64,000 nucleotides of DNA, from assembly GCA_030848705.1 (NCBI GenBank), contig CM061241.1, positions 83,132,178 to 83,196,177 on the forward strand, in the 5' to 3' direction. The notes beneath the pieces are model-generated. The model was not told the origin of the DNA, ran no database searches, and saw only the letters and a list, made by a program, of their open reading frames with translations. This stretch comes from Heracleum sosnowskyi. Taxonomy: Eukaryota; Streptophyta; Magnoliopsida; Apiales; Apiaceae. Shown in pieces: positions 24,607 to 36,248 of the stretch (the first letter of the stretch is position 1; each line of letters opens with the position of its first letter). The position numbers and the translations under genes were made by a program.

Positions 24607-24889
24607 TTAAATATTATGCATATGTATATGTATATGTGGGGTGGGGTGGGGTGGGGTGGGGTGGGATATGAATCGTTGGATGGTGTTTTTTTTTGTTTTA
24701 ATCAAGGGTTAGAAATTGATTAAAGAAGCACAATCCATGTGCTATGTTGTCCACCAATAACACATTGACACATGTTATCAAACAGAATTTTTAATTTTCT
24801 ATTCCTAATATAGAGTAAAATAAATATATTATATTGACTAATACTCGTAACTAGTGCTTTGTCACAAATTATTATTTCTATTTTTTAAA

Positions 24890-25375
24890 AAATATTTCTC
24901 GACGATCCAACCGTACGGATGTCAATATAAATCTAATTTAATATTATTCCCAAATTTTCAAAAGATAAAAAATTAATTTGGCCACAGATCTTAGTAGATC
25001 ATTATTATATTGACTAATACTCGTAACTACTGTTTTGTCACGGATTGTTGTTTCTATTTTTTGAAAATTATTTCTCGACGATCCAACCGTACGGATGTCA
25101 AGATATATCTAATTTAATGATATTCCCAAATTTTTAAAAATTAAAAAATTAATTTGGTCAGAGATCTTAGTAGATTACTACTATATTGACTAGTACTCGT
25201 AACTACTGTTTTGTCACGGATTGTTGTTTCTATTTTTTTAAAATTATTTCTCGACGATCCAACCGTACGGATGTCAACATATATATAATTTAATGATATT
25301 CCCAAATTTTCAAAAGATAAAAAATTAATTTGGTTGGAGATTTTAGTAGGAAACTACTAAATCAATTAGTACGGT
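24890..25375 (+). repeat. 176-bp satellite (type 1), three units, CACTA-4
   Basis: The box GACGATCCAACCGTACGGAT begins at 24901, 25077 and 25253, exactly 176 bp apart. The unit continues with ATTTAATGATATTCCCAAAT, AATTTGGTCAGAGATC and TTTTGTCACGGATTGTTG. It aligns along its whole length with the type 1 unit of CACTA-5 (40500-41786). Confidence 0.9.
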
Positions 25376-25379
25376 TGGA

Positions 25380-25702
25380 GATTTCTGGAAAGATGCGGCA
25401 TAACCGGACATTTATATTTTTTTTTATTTTTTCCCAACACTAGAATGACTACCTATTAACATCCGTACGGTTGGATCGTCGAAAAAATCAATTGAAAAAA
25501 TTATTCAGTGAATTCGAGACATGTCCAGTTCCTCGAAGCAGTACTATTCCAACGTTTCTGGAAAGATGCGGCATAACCGGACATTCATATTTTTTGATTA
25601 ATTTTTCCCAACCCTAGAATGAGTACCGATTAACATCCGTACGGTTGGATCGTCGAATAAATCAATTAAAAAATTATTCGGGTTTAGGGTTCGGGTTTAG
25701 GG
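25380..25702 (-). repeat. Inverted type 2 satellite units plus telomere-like tract, CACTA-4
   Basis: Two type 2 units in reverse orientation (box ends at 25480 and 25654, 174 bp apart), then TTTAGGG/TTCGGG heptamers at 25679-25702. The junction is the same one seen in CACTA-3 and CACTA-5, read on the other strand. Confidence 0.88.
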
Positions 25703-25990
25703 CACTCATGGGTCCCACGTTTTTCAATATTATTTTGAATTAAAAATTAATTACTAATTAATTATTCATTAATTTTTTTATTAATTTTTAATTGAAAATT
25801 AGAAAAATTAGTAGGGCCCACTTAACTCCGCAGGGCCCACTCGTGGGGCCCATGTTTTTTAATATTATGTTTAATAAAAAATTAATTATTAATTAATTAT
25901 CAATTAATTATTAATTAATTTTTAATTGAAAATTAGAAAAATTTTGTGGGGCCCACGTTTTTTAATATTATTAATTTAATTATTGATTTT
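25703..25990 (-). repeat. GGGCCC / AT-rich array of CACTA-4
   Basis: Three copies of a G/C box (GGGTCCCAC, AGGGCCCAC, GTGGGGCCCAC) separated by TTAATTATTAATTAATT stretches and AATTAGAAAAATT, equivalent to the CACTA-3 array in reverse. Confidence 0.8.
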
Positions 25991-26993
25991 TTTTCATGTT
26001 ATTTATTCACATTTAATTATTTAATAACGTTTTTTTTTAAAATTGCAAAAATAAACCTTCGACGGAATTCTGTCACTTTTATAAATGCGACTAAAAACTG
26101 TCGAATATAGTTTTGAACGGTCTGAAAAATTTCGGCGGCAATATTCCCACAAAAACTAAAAGTTAAATTCGACAGAATTCGGGCGAAGTTTGAAATCTGA
26201 AATTAATATTTTTGGTGGGATTGTTCCCGCTTTTTTTGGTGGGTTCTAATTTCGACAGTACAAACAATTCTGTCGAATTTAGTATTGAAAATGCGACATA
26301 ATAAAAATTTCTGTCGAATTTAGTACTAAATTCGACAGAATAATTTCGACAGAAACTAATTGCGACAGAATTGTGTCGAATTTAGCCGCAGTCTTAATTT
26401 TCAGCTGATATATGTCGAATTTGATGTCTGTCGCATTTATTCTGTCGAATTTAGCCTTACTTTCTTGTAGTGACTCCTCCCTAAAAAAACAGAACATATC
26501 GCATTAACATATTAAAACAAATACAAATCAAACCAATTTTAAAAATATGTTATAATAATTATATCAAACAACTTTTGAGCGATGTTACTATTAACACAAA
26601 AGGTAAATGGAATGGAAGACTTTGGGACACAATGTTTTATGATGTCGACCGAATGTATAAATATCGATTGTATGGATAAAGCTAGTGAATAGAAGTTACA
26701 TGCACTCACGTCTAACCAACGTGCAGGGCTAACGAGCCAGGCGAGTCAGGCGAGCCGGTTCACGGGTTAGACGAGCCGGTTCGTGCCAGGTTGGTGGGTT
26801 GGCGGGTTACACGGCTTTAACGAGCCGGGCCGAGCCGGTTTCCGGTTCATGACATTCGAACTCGTAAACGCCTTGTTTAACATAAATGAATTGTGCTAGT
26901 TTGAATCGCCACGTACCGTGCCGAGTTATGCGAGTTATTTCAGCGAGTCGGTTACGAGTTAGACATGCACAACCGCCCGTTTGGCCACCTCTA

Positions 26994-27132
26994 GTTGTGG
27001 ATAACTTATTCAATTTTTGTTTTCCTAACAACAGTACTGTTAAGAAGCCTATCAATAGCCTGTAAACATGCAGGTATTTTCATAAATCATTCATCAAAGT
27101 ACTGATAATTAAGTAATTAGCTATCTATACTC
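26994..27132 (+). promoter_or_regulatory. MMP2 proximal promoter, TATA box altered
   Basis: Closely similar to the last 150 bp before MMP1, but the TATA box equivalent is TATCAATAG (27050-27058) instead of TATAAATAG. The hAT-like element with nested CACTA-4 ends at 26993, cutting this stretch off from the distal promoter. Confidence 0.7.
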
Positions 27133-27862
27133 ATGGCACCTACTATGTTTCAAACATTCTCAAACATAATCTTCCTCTTGATAGTACTACTCATCCTCCC
27201 TATATTTTCTAATGCAAAACAATCACCTGTTCAGTTACTAGAGAATTTGCAAGGTTATCACAAGGGTGATAAAGTTGAAGGGCTCCATAAGCTCAAGCAA
27301 TATCTGAACAAGTTTGGTTATCTAAATTATAATCATGATCATTCCAAAGTTCAGAACCTCGATTCCAACAGTGACGAAAAAGATGAGCATTTCGACGAAA
27401 TCCTTGAGTCTGCCATCAAAACTAACCAACTTAATTTTCACCTCAAGCCCACCGGAGTCCTAGACTCCCAAACTTTAACAACCATGATCTTACCTAGATG
27501 TGGAGTGTCCGATATCATGGTCAATGGCGCTACCAGGATGCGAGCAGGACAAAAGAAGATGCACCATCATTAAAAATCCATGCACGCGGTCTCTCACTAT
27601 CAATTCTTTAGCGGATCACCAAAATGGCCACTTGACAAAACCAATCCTACTTATGTAATTAACACAAACACTTCTGCCAATGCCACGAAAGCCATTTCAC
27701 GAGCTTTTGATAAATGGGCTGCAGCTTTCACACATTTCACATTCACACAAATTCAAGATAATTCATCGACATTCTTTAATATTACAGCTGATATTATGAT
27801 CGGCTTCTGTAGCCGAGATTATGGAGATGGATATCCTTTTGACAAGCCTTACAGAGTTTTAG
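27133..27862 (+). pseudogene. MMP2 pseudogene, part 1 (signal peptide to mid catalytic domain)
   Basis: Tandem paralogue of MMP1, colinear from the ATG. Signal peptide, propeptide and cysteine switch (PRCGVSD) are retained. A codon equivalent to CCA in MMP1 is TAA at 27571-27573, ending translation after 146 residues, before the catalytic domain. Beyond it the frame stays open for the start of the catalytic domain (HYQFFSGSPKWP to YGDGYPFDKPYRVL), with a one-codon insertion. Copia-I then interrupts it at 27863. The open frame after the stop suggests decay is recent. Confidence 0.95.
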
Positions 27863-28094
27863 TGATAAAATGAAGTTTAGTTTTAATCAGGAGCCATTAG
27901 CTCAATGAAGAAGACGACAATGCTTACAGATCTTGTATCTATTGATAGGTTGTTAGATGTGGAAATATAAAATGTTCATTCATTCTGTAAACTGTACAAG
28001 CAATGTGTTTATATACAAGTCAAAGTATGACTAAAACTGTAACTAACTTTCCCGCCTAAGCTAACCATTCTAAATATATATACAATACTGAATA
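27863..28094 (-). repeat. Copia-I 3' LTR
   Basis: 232 bp, sense strand starting TATTCAGTATTG and ending TTTTATCA, i.e. TA...CA rather than TG...CA. On the sense strand it is preceded by the polypurine tract GAAGGGGGG (28095-28103). Confidence 0.92.
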
Positions 28095-28152
28095 CCCCCC
28101 TTCAAGCTGGATTTCAAGGTGGTTAAAACTGAAGACCCGACTTGAGACATAA

Positions 28153-31100
28153 CTACTTGTGATGTATGGCAGTAAGAGGCTTGGTCAGTAAATCTGCAAG
28201 TTGTAAGAATATATGAATGTGAAAAACTTTGAGGAAGCCAGAAGTGATGTAATCACGGATGAAATGACAATCAATCTTCAAGTGCTTAGTACGTTCTTGA
28301 AATATTTGATGTTCTGCAATGTGCTTGGTCGCAGTATTATAACAGTAAACATTAATAGGAGTTGGAACTTGAAGCTTTAAATCTTGCAGAAGTCCCTCTA
28401 ACCAAATGATTTCACTAGTAGTATAACTCATACTTATGTATTCAGCCTCAGCAGTACTTTTAGAAACAATTTTTTGTTTCTTGGTTTTCCAAGAAACTAA
28501 GGAAGAACCTAAGAAAATAGCATAACCAGAAAGAGAATGCGCAGAGAAAGGACAAGTACCCCAATCAGCATCACAATAAGCTGATAGCTTCAAAGAAATA
28601 CCAGACTTGTAAAACAAATCAACATTGAGTGTGCCTTTCAAATACTTCAAAACATGAAAGGTTGCATCAAGATGAGTCTGAGCATGAGCAGAAAGAAATT
28701 GAGACAATTGTTGTAGTGAATACGAAATATCAGGTCGTGTAAGATTCAAGTATAAAAGTTTACCAACAATGCTTCTGTAGACCTCAGGATCATCAAGCTT
28801 TGGTGTATCAGTAAGGCTCAGTTGTAACCCTTTAGCCATAGGTGAAATAACAGGATTATAGTTCTGCATATTTGTATCTGTGAGAAGATCTGAAATAAAC
28901 TTCCTTTGATTCAACTTATTGCCAGAAGTATCCCTAGTAACTTCAATACCAAGGAAATATTTAAGATATATCTCCAAGATCTTTGATAGTAAACTCCTTG
29001 TGTAATTCAGATTTGATAAAGGAAATTTCAGAAAAATCATTTCCTATGATCAATACATCATCAACATAACAAACAACTGCAGTAAAAGAAGAACCAAAAG
29101 TCTTGACAAAGAAAGAGTAATCTTGAGCTGATTGAACATATCCCATAGAAATCAAAAAATTTGATAGTTCAACATTCCACTGCCTAGAAGCCTGTCTTAA
29201 CCCATAGATTGATCTTTTAAGTTTGCAAACAAGGCCTGGAGCAGCTTTAGTATAGCCAAGAGGAGAAGTCATGTAAATATCTTCATCAATAAAACCATGA
29301 AAAAAGCATTATTTATGTCACATTGCTGTAGATGCCAGTCATTAGCAGCAGCCATTGCAATCAATACTCTAACAGTAGTAAATTTGGCTACAAGACTAAA
29401 GGTATGCTTAAAATCTTTACCCTTGATCTGTTTATCACCCCTGGCCACCAACCTGGCCTTGCATCTTTCAACTAATCCATCAGGATTAAACTTAGTTTTA
29501 AAAACCCATTTTGAACCAATAACATGAGCATTGGGAGGAAGACTTGTTAATTCCCAAGTATTATTTGCATCAAGAGCATCAAGCTCTTTTTGCATGGCAG
29601 CAACCCATCTTGGATCATCTTTGGCTTGATTATAAGAACGTGGTTCAGTAGTATTAAGAACAGAATTAAGACTAACAAGATAGTCATTGTTTAAATGAGA
29701 AATAGCAGGCTCAAAAAACACATTAAAAACTTGAGAATACACTGAAGAAACAGTAGAATATTTAGGAATAGAAGAGATCAAAAAATTATCAAACTTCTTT
29801 GGAACTTGAGTAATCCTGGAAGATCTTATAACAGGAACAAGTTCAGTATGAGGTAAAGAACTAGCATAATCAGGATCAGAAGAGATAGAGTCATTTGAAT
29901 GAATATGTTGAACTGGTGAATTAGGTGGTGAAATAATAGAAGGAGATAAAAATGTAGTATCATCTTCCAAAATTGTTGGTTTTACTATTGGAATAGAAGG
30001 CTGATTAATAGGGACAGTGGAAGATAAACGGAAAGGAAAACAGTTTTCCTTAAAAATGACATATCTACTCAAGAAAGTTTGACGAGAATCAAGATCATAT
30101 TGTTTATATCCTTTTTGTGCATAAGGATAACCTAGAAAAATATATTTTCTAGCTCTTGGAGTCAGTTTATCAGAAGATTTGACAGCAGCAAAACATAAAC
30201 AACCAATGATCCTCAAATGGTCATAACAAGCGGGCTTATTTAAAAGCAACTCATAAGGAATCTGTCAGTCTAGTACAGAACTAGGCATCAAATTTATCAA
30301 ATATGTAGCAGCCAAAATATAATCACCCTAGAATTTGATGGGCAAGTTAGCATGAATTGGAATAGCTCTAGTAGTATCAAGTAGATTTCTATGTTTACGT
30401 TCAACCCTACCATTCTGTTGAGGATTACCAGGTATACTTCTTTGATGAATAATTCCTTTAGATGAAAACAAAGTAGCACAACTAGATTGAACAATCTCAG
30501 TTCCATTATCAGACCTAATGATCTTAACAGATTGTTGAAATTGAGTAGCTATGTATTCCATAAATCCTTGTATGATACCGAACACCTGATCCTCTGTAGT
30601 CAATAAGTGATTCCAAGTAACTCTAGAATAATAATCTGAAATGGTAAGAAAATATCGACCACCAGTAATATTGGGTGTGTGATATGGTCCTCACAAATCA
30701 ATATGTAAGAGATGAAAAGGAGAAGGAGCTCTGGAAATAGATTCATAGAAAGGAGTTTTATGATGTTTAGCAAGAATACAAGACTCACAAAACAAGTCAT
30801 GAAGTTTATTACAAGAAAGTGAATCGGGCAAATGCTTTAGTTTGCCTAAAGAAGCATGCCCTAGTCTGACATGAAAAATATCCAAAATACTAGAAGGAAC
30901 AATATGAGAATTCAAACAATTTTGAAATGATAAATTACATGAAAGATCAGAAGAACAACTAATTCTATATAATCCATGTGTTTTGTTTCCAGTAGCTCGA
31001 ACAGAATCATTTGAAAGGTCCTGAAAAACACAGGAATCTTTATCAAATTTAGCAAGTAAATTGTCGTGATCCAACAATTTGCCCACTGATAATAAATTGT

Positions 31101-31305
31101 GTTTAAATTCTAGCACATGCAAAACATTTTGTAATTTGATATGAGGAGTTAAAAACACTGTGCCAGTATGATAAACCAATTGAAAAAAACCATCAGGCAA
31201 GGAGATTTGAATAGGAGAGGAAAGAGTAATCATATCATGAAACATATCAGACAAACAGACCATATGTTCACTGGCCCATGTATCAACAATCCAAGAAGGA
31301 TACAC
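28153..31305 (-). pseudogene. pol: Copia-I pol, broken by frameshifts and stops
   Basis: Five overlapping or adjacent pieces: protease/integrase N-terminus (30691-31305), integrase core (30328-30603), integrase C-terminus to RT start (29269-30249), RT centre (28961-29272), RT end and RNase H (28153-29040). Visible motifs are RLGHASLGKLKHL and CESCILAKH (HHCC), IIRSDNGTE and NPQQNGRVERKHR (DDE core), YVDDVLIIG (RT) and STAEAEYISM (RNase H). The protease site reads VDTWAS instead of D-S/T-G. At least four breaks make it non-functional. Confidence 0.93.
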
Positions 31306-31386
31306 AACTGCAGAATGAACATGAAAAGCATAAACAATACCTGCAAAGTTGCAAAAAGTATCATGTTCAAATAATCCTGCATTTTG

Positions 31387-32508
31387 TTACGTCATTTTCA
31401 TGACCTCCTTATAAACAACAGTAACCATTTGTGTGTCCATTGGTGGCAAATTCTGAGAGCCAGATGAACCAGAAGAAATAATGTCCAGAGGAGAAGAACC
31501 AAGCAAGCGAGAAGAATCAGTAACTTGAGCTGCAAATCTATTCCCATTACCAGCTTGATAACCAGAATTAGACTGTGGTTGTTTGCCTTTGAGAGTAACA
31601 TACCAATCAGGTACACAAACCAGTTTAAAACATTGATCCACAAAATGTCCTTTATTCTTGCAATGATCACAAACTAAATCCATCTTATTTTTCTTAAAAT
31701 CCTTCTTCTGAGACAAATTCTTGGATGCAGAAGAATAAGAAGAATTCTTTGTACTATAGAGAGCACTGACATCAGAAGGTTTGATTAAAGGTGAATTGAT
31801 ATGATGTTGTTTTTTGATTTGTTGAAGAATGTTATAAGCTTTCAAAATAGTAGGTAGGGGTTTCATACTCAAAAGATTTGTCTTAACAGCATCATAATTC
31901 TTATTTAGACCATAAATGAACTTAATAAGTTTCTTAGTCTCGGAAGCCTCATTAACCTTTTTCAACAATTCACAAGAACATTTAGCAAGTGTTCCACAAA
32001 TACAATCAAAATGTCCCTCAAGAACTTGAAGCTTATCCCATACAATCTTAAGTTTTCCATAATATTCAGCAATAGAGCAATTTTGTTGCTCAATTCGACT
32101 AAGACTAGTATGAAGTTCATATAGCAATGGAGCATTAGATTTTCCAAAGCGATCAGACACATCAATCCATAAATATCTAGCAGATGAAGAAAATATAAAA
32201 CTATCTGCAATTATTGGTTCCATAGAAAAAGTAAGCCAAGATAATACCATATAATCATTTCGAGTCCATTTGTTGAAGTCTGGAGATGTAGAATCAGGCA
32301 CCGCCAAAGTACCGTCAATGAAACCGAGCTTGTTCTTTGCTCCCAATGCCATCTTAACACCACAACTCCAATTAATGTAGTTATCGTCGTTAAGCAACAT
32401 ATTTCCCAATTTTTGTCGTGGATTATCACCTGATGAGAGGAAATAAGGATCGTTGTAATTGATCGGAGTGTTTTGAAGATTATTGTTTGTTGATTGTGTA
32501 TCAGCCAT
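31387..32508 (-). CDS. gag: Copia-I gag
   Basis: 373 aa. The N-terminus has DPYFLSSGDNPRQKLGNMLL and NYINWSCGVKMAL, the start of Copia-type gag polypeptides (Retrotran_gag_3). The middle is the capsid-like helical region, and a CCHC zinc knuckle near residue 280 reads CDHCKNKGHFVDQC. It forms virus-like particles and binds retrotransposon RNA. The frame is open, and the ORF ends before the protease region, which is in a separate broken frame. Confidence 0.88.
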   Translation of the reverse strand: MADTQSTNNNLQNTPINYNDPYFLSSGDNPRQKLGNMLLNDDNYINWSCGVKMALGAKNKLGFIDGTLAVPDSTSPDFNKWTRNDYMVLSWLTFSMEPIIADSFIFSSSARYLWIDVSDRFGKSNAPLLYELHTSLSRIEQQNCSIAEYYGKLKIVWDKLQVLEGHFDCICGTLAKCSCELLKKVNEASETKKLIKFIYGLNKNYDAVKTNLLSMKPLPTILKAYNILQQIKKQHHINSPLIKPSDVSALYSTKNSSYSSASKNLSQKKDFKKNKMDLVCDHCKNKGHFVDQCFKLVCVPDWYVTLKGKQPQSNSGYQAGNGNRFAAQVTDSSRLLGSSPLDIISSGSSGSQNLPPMDTQMVTVVYKEVMKMT

Positions 32509-32828
32509 TGTGAACTGAGAATTTCTCTAGAAATATGATTTCGACAGCAAATTTGCAAGAAATTAGGGTTTGAGTCAAGAAATTGGGGATTTAATCTTCA
32601 ATTGAAGAAAAAGATGAATCAAAAACAGAAATCGATAGAAAATATCAAACAAGATCTTCGATCAAGAGAGAGATTATAATCGAAAGAAAAATTATAATCG
32701 CAATTACAATCGCAGCCGTGCGATCATATAAATCGCTATCGCGATCAAGAAAAGAAGTAGAAATTGAAGAATTTATAACTAGAACAATGAAAAAATCACC
32801 AAAACTTCACCATGAAGCTATGATACCA

Positions 32829-33064
32829 TGATAAAATGAAGTTTAGTTTCAATCAGAAGCCATTAGCTTAATAAAGAAGACGACTATGCTTACAGATCTT
32901 GTATCTATTGATAGGTTGTTAGATGTGGAATTATAAAATGTTCATTCATTCTGTAAACTGTACAAGCAATGTGTTTATATACAAGTCAATGTATGAATAA
33001 AATTGTAACTAACTTTCCTGCATGCATAAGCTAACCATTCTAAATATATATACAATACTGAATA
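32829..33064 (-). repeat. Copia-I 5' LTR
   Basis: 236 bp, paired with 27863-28094. On the sense strand it is directly followed by TGGTATCATAGC (32817-32828), a primer-binding site complementary to the 3' end of initiator tRNA-Met with one mismatch to the usual plant form. Confidence 0.92.
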
Positions 33065-33191
33065 TTTAGCCCATGCTTCGCCGCCAACTAATGGAAGCTT
33101 TCATCTTGATGCTGACGAGCCATGGTCCATTGGTTCAGTTCCGGGTCATATAGACTTGGAGACAGTTGCTCTGCACGAGATAGGGCACCTT
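33065..33191 (+). pseudogene. MMP2 pseudogene, part 2 (up to HEIGH)
   Basis: Resumes after Copia-I (TSD TTTAG repeated at 33065-33069) with the equivalent of LAHASPPTNGSFHLDADEPW and runs to ALHEIGHL. It stops at 33191, where the inverted-repeat element 33192-35743 begins, in the middle of the HExxHxxGxxH zinc-binding motif. Confidence 0.93.
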
Positions 33192-35743
33192 TGTAACAGC
33201 CCGACTTTTCGGACTATTAATCTTACAATAAATATCAAAAATAAAATTATACAATGACAATGATAGACGGAAGCGTGACAAAAGTTATATTACAAAAGCG
33301 CAACTAACAAAGACAAAAGTCAAACTACTCCAAACCTAAGCTCGTCAAACTCCAAAGCTATCTCACTTGAGTTACACCAAACCTGAAAATTGTAAGGAAT
33401 GATCTATACAGTCCAGCAAAAAACCAATCGATCCAACTAGTCGGGCAAATAACATGTATATACAAAACATAATACAATATTCGATATGATACGATATATG
33501 AAACAAATAACTTTCGATACACATTCATATTCTTATTCGATAGATACGATACGTGTAAAGCATAATGTAACATAAGATGTAAAAGAGATAACTACAACTC
33601 AACAAAGGACAAGACAGACAATATTATTAACAGAAGCACAGGAATCCAGAATCAAAGAAGAAAAGGTAAACTCAAAAAATCAAAATACGTTATGTATTCT
33701 TGAAGTCCGTAAACAGGTCACGGAAAGAAGTTCATGAAAATGTTCAAGCCTCAGTGACAGCAAAAGAAACAAGACTTTCAAGACGACAGAAGTATGTGAA
33801 TGATTTAGGGTTAGTACCACGGGATTCCAGTTGCACTAGGTGACGGCACTAAAAGATCAAATTGTTTTATCGTCTCAGTAGAAATTGATACAGTCTGAAA
33901 CTTAAACACCAAGGAGCTCAGAAAGGTTTTCTAAAAGGAACAAGGACAAAATGTGATTCGATGGTTTTTCATTTATGAAAAACTATCGAATGTGATTATA
34001 AGGAATCAAAAGAAATTGACTTGATGGTTTTTCTTTTTTTAAAGAAAAAAAACCATCGAAAGCTTTTCTAAGAAACTCAAAGTCAAAAGAAAAGAGCTCG
34101 ATAGTTTTTATTTCCTAAAAACTATCGAATGGGATAAATGAAGTCCATTTGAATTCTATTACAAAAGAATTTAACTTTCGATAGTTTTTATTTAAAAACT
34201 ATCGAATGGAAAACTCTTTTTAATAATTCGATGGTTTTCTAATTTGAGGAGCAGGTGGAAAAGTGTTTGTTTGTCAGGTTGATGAGAATTGGACGGCCAA
34301 GATTGTTTTAACAATTAAGGTTCGATAGTTTTCTAAAAACTAAGTCTATAATTACACAGAGAGAGGAAGTGTCTTCCTCAGTCGAGGTTAGTTCATAGTA
34401 GCAACTACTGAGAGAGAGTTTTGAGCCGGAGAAGATCATAGAAATTTATAGTGCTCAGAATTCTTTCATTGTATTGATTGTGAATAACCTAGAACTCATT
34501 GAAGCTAATCTACGGATTAGAAATTGTAGCACCCCTCGAGATTTATATTTATAAAACGATATATTCCCCGACTTTTGGTTTGGTTTGGTGTGTTTGATTT
34601 CGTTATAGAACTGAATGAATTATCCGCGAACGAAATTGAATTATTTGTGAGTATCGTATTCAACCCCCCCCCTTCTACGATACTTCGGGACCTAACAATA
34701 CGACACCACATAACAACAATAACCTGAAACCCAAAATTCATGCCACGACCACTACAACCCGGTGATAACGGTCCTAAATTTTCAGAACACTGTCACTATA
34801 ACTCGGTGACTCGGTCCTTATTCTTATTCGATATTTTCACAAACCATGGCACAAATCAGAATCTCAAGACTATTATTGCTTACACTTAACACATATCAAA
34901 TAATACATATCACTTCAAAATATGTCATCACTTAGCCCAAGATTTGATAAACAAATATACATATATAAACATAATTTTGAAAACACTAGGAAAATCGACC
35001 GGAAACTTACTTTGACGCAACCTAGATCATATGTCCAATTCTGATCAGTTATGTATTTAGCCTTTTTGACCCTCCAAACAATGATTTCTTGAAAAACTTA
35101 AAACACGAAAGTCGTAGAGAACGAAAAGAACTTTCTGAAACGATATGACTCGTCAAAATCCGACTTATAACGAATCGGGAATTGAATAAAACGTCCACAC
35201 AATTTGAACAGAAACTGAAAAACAAGATATGTTTGTGTTTTGTGATTTTAAGAACAGTTCAGAGCATAATCTGGAAACATACTATGAAATAGATGTTGTA
35301 GGAAATTGAAAGAGATTTCCGAAAAGTACAGAATTATCAAATTTCGACTTACGATGAATTAACTACGAATTTTCTAAGATTGCTGATTTGTGTATGGAAT
35401 AGACCTACAAATTTTGATTAAAAAGATTAGGGAGAAGACTATGATGTTTATATAGCCTTACAAAACCCTAAGTCAACCTACTACTTGAACTTAAATTTTA
35501 TTCATATTTATAGCTCATTACTTACAATTTTCAGGTTTGGTGTAACTCAAGTGGGATATCGTTGGGATTCGAGGATCTTAGGTTCAGATTAGGTTGACCT
35601 ATGGATCATCGTTAGATACACTTTTGTATTAGATATTTTTGTAATTCAACTTTTGTCACACTTCCGTCTGTAATAATCATTGTATAGTACTTTATTTAAG
35701 TTTTGTATTTAGATTTAATAGTCCGAAAAGTCGGGCGGTTACA
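33192..35743. mobile_element. Long-inverted-repeat element of unclear class, inside MMP2
   Basis: 2552-bp insertion with ends TGTAACAGCCCGACTTTTCG and CGAAAAGTCGGGCGGTTACA. The inverted similarity continues for about 200-220 bp (33192-33392 against 35522-35743), with many mismatches. A 5-bp TSD ACCTT flanks it, and MMP1 shows the uninterrupted site. TG...CA ends and a 5-bp TSD resemble LTR-retroelement integration, but the repeats are inverted, not direct. No transposase or polyprotein was found; short ORFs have no domains. Confidence 0.85.
33957..34206. repeat. Cluster of four short palindromes inside the inverted-repeat element
   Basis: Four hairpins of about 30-40 bp share TTCGATAGTTTTT and its complement: 33957-33990, 34021-34060, 34098-34129 and 34177-34206, spaced 64-80 bp. 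Two half-sites follow at 34228 and 34321. Stems carry both GATGG and GATAG variants with changes on the opposite arm. Confidence 0.85.
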
Positions 35744-35868
35744 ACCTTCTTGAACTTCAACATAGCTTGGTCGCAGATGCAATCATGTTCCCGAATTCGG
35801 ATGGAATGGCCAAGAAGTTGCATGGCGATGATGTTCAGGGAATCAAAGATTTATACAACAAAATCTGA
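35744..35868 (+). pseudogene. MMP2 pseudogene, part 3 (rest of zinc motif to stop)
   Basis: Begins with the 5-bp duplication ACCTT (35744-35748, also 33187-33191), then LELQHSLVADAIMFPNSDGM and on to DLYNKI and TGA (35866-35868). Besides the insertion, the invariant Gly of HExxHxxGxxH is Glu here (LLEL versus LLGL in MMP1), and one codon of the Met-turn region is missing. Confidence 0.93.
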
Positions 35869-36248
35869 AGAATATAAAAGAAAGCACTTGTATGTCCTGA
35901 TATTTTTGATTTAAATTGTTATGATTAATTTGCCTTGTGATCATTAAACAAAACATTGCTATATCACGTATCTTTATATATTGAAATTCTTTGTTTCAAT
36001 ATAAAATATAATTTCTACAATCCATTTACGTTATTTTTAGAATAATATTTTTTATTATAGTAGTATAAGAGTATAAGATCATGTTCTGTTTCCCCAAAAC
36101 TCTCATAATTTATTATGGACACGAAAGGCTTTATTGCCTTAAAGATGGGCGCGTGATCCATACTTAACATGATATTAGAGCTTAGTTCTCTGATCAATCG
36201 TGATGAAACATTCCTATGACACCTGTTACTTAACATGATTCATTTGTG
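35869..36248 (+). other. MMP2 3' flank
   Basis: The first 130 bp resemble the MMP1 3' UTR ('tgtcctgata', 'gattaatttgc', 'atatcacgtatct'), so the tandem duplication reaches past the stop codon. The rest is AT-rich with no gene. Confidence 0.6.

Larger units (their letters stand above)
27863..33064 (-). mobile_element. Copia-I: decayed Ty1/Copia retrotransposon inside MMP2
   Basis: 5.2-kb element with short LTRs (27863-28094 and 32829-33064) and TSD TTTAG (27858-27862, 33065-33069). On the minus strand the order is 5' LTR, primer-binding site, gag, protease/integrase/RT/RNase H, polypurine tract, 3' LTR. The LTRs differ at about ten positions plus a 4-bp indel, so this is the oldest dated retroelement insertion here. 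Domain order PR-INT-RT-RH defines Copia. Confidence 0.97.

Noticed and set aside
33192..35743. Mutator-like element (MULE)
   Set aside because: Long TIRs fit, but the TSD is clearly 5 bp and not 8-10 bp, and the ends are TG...CA.
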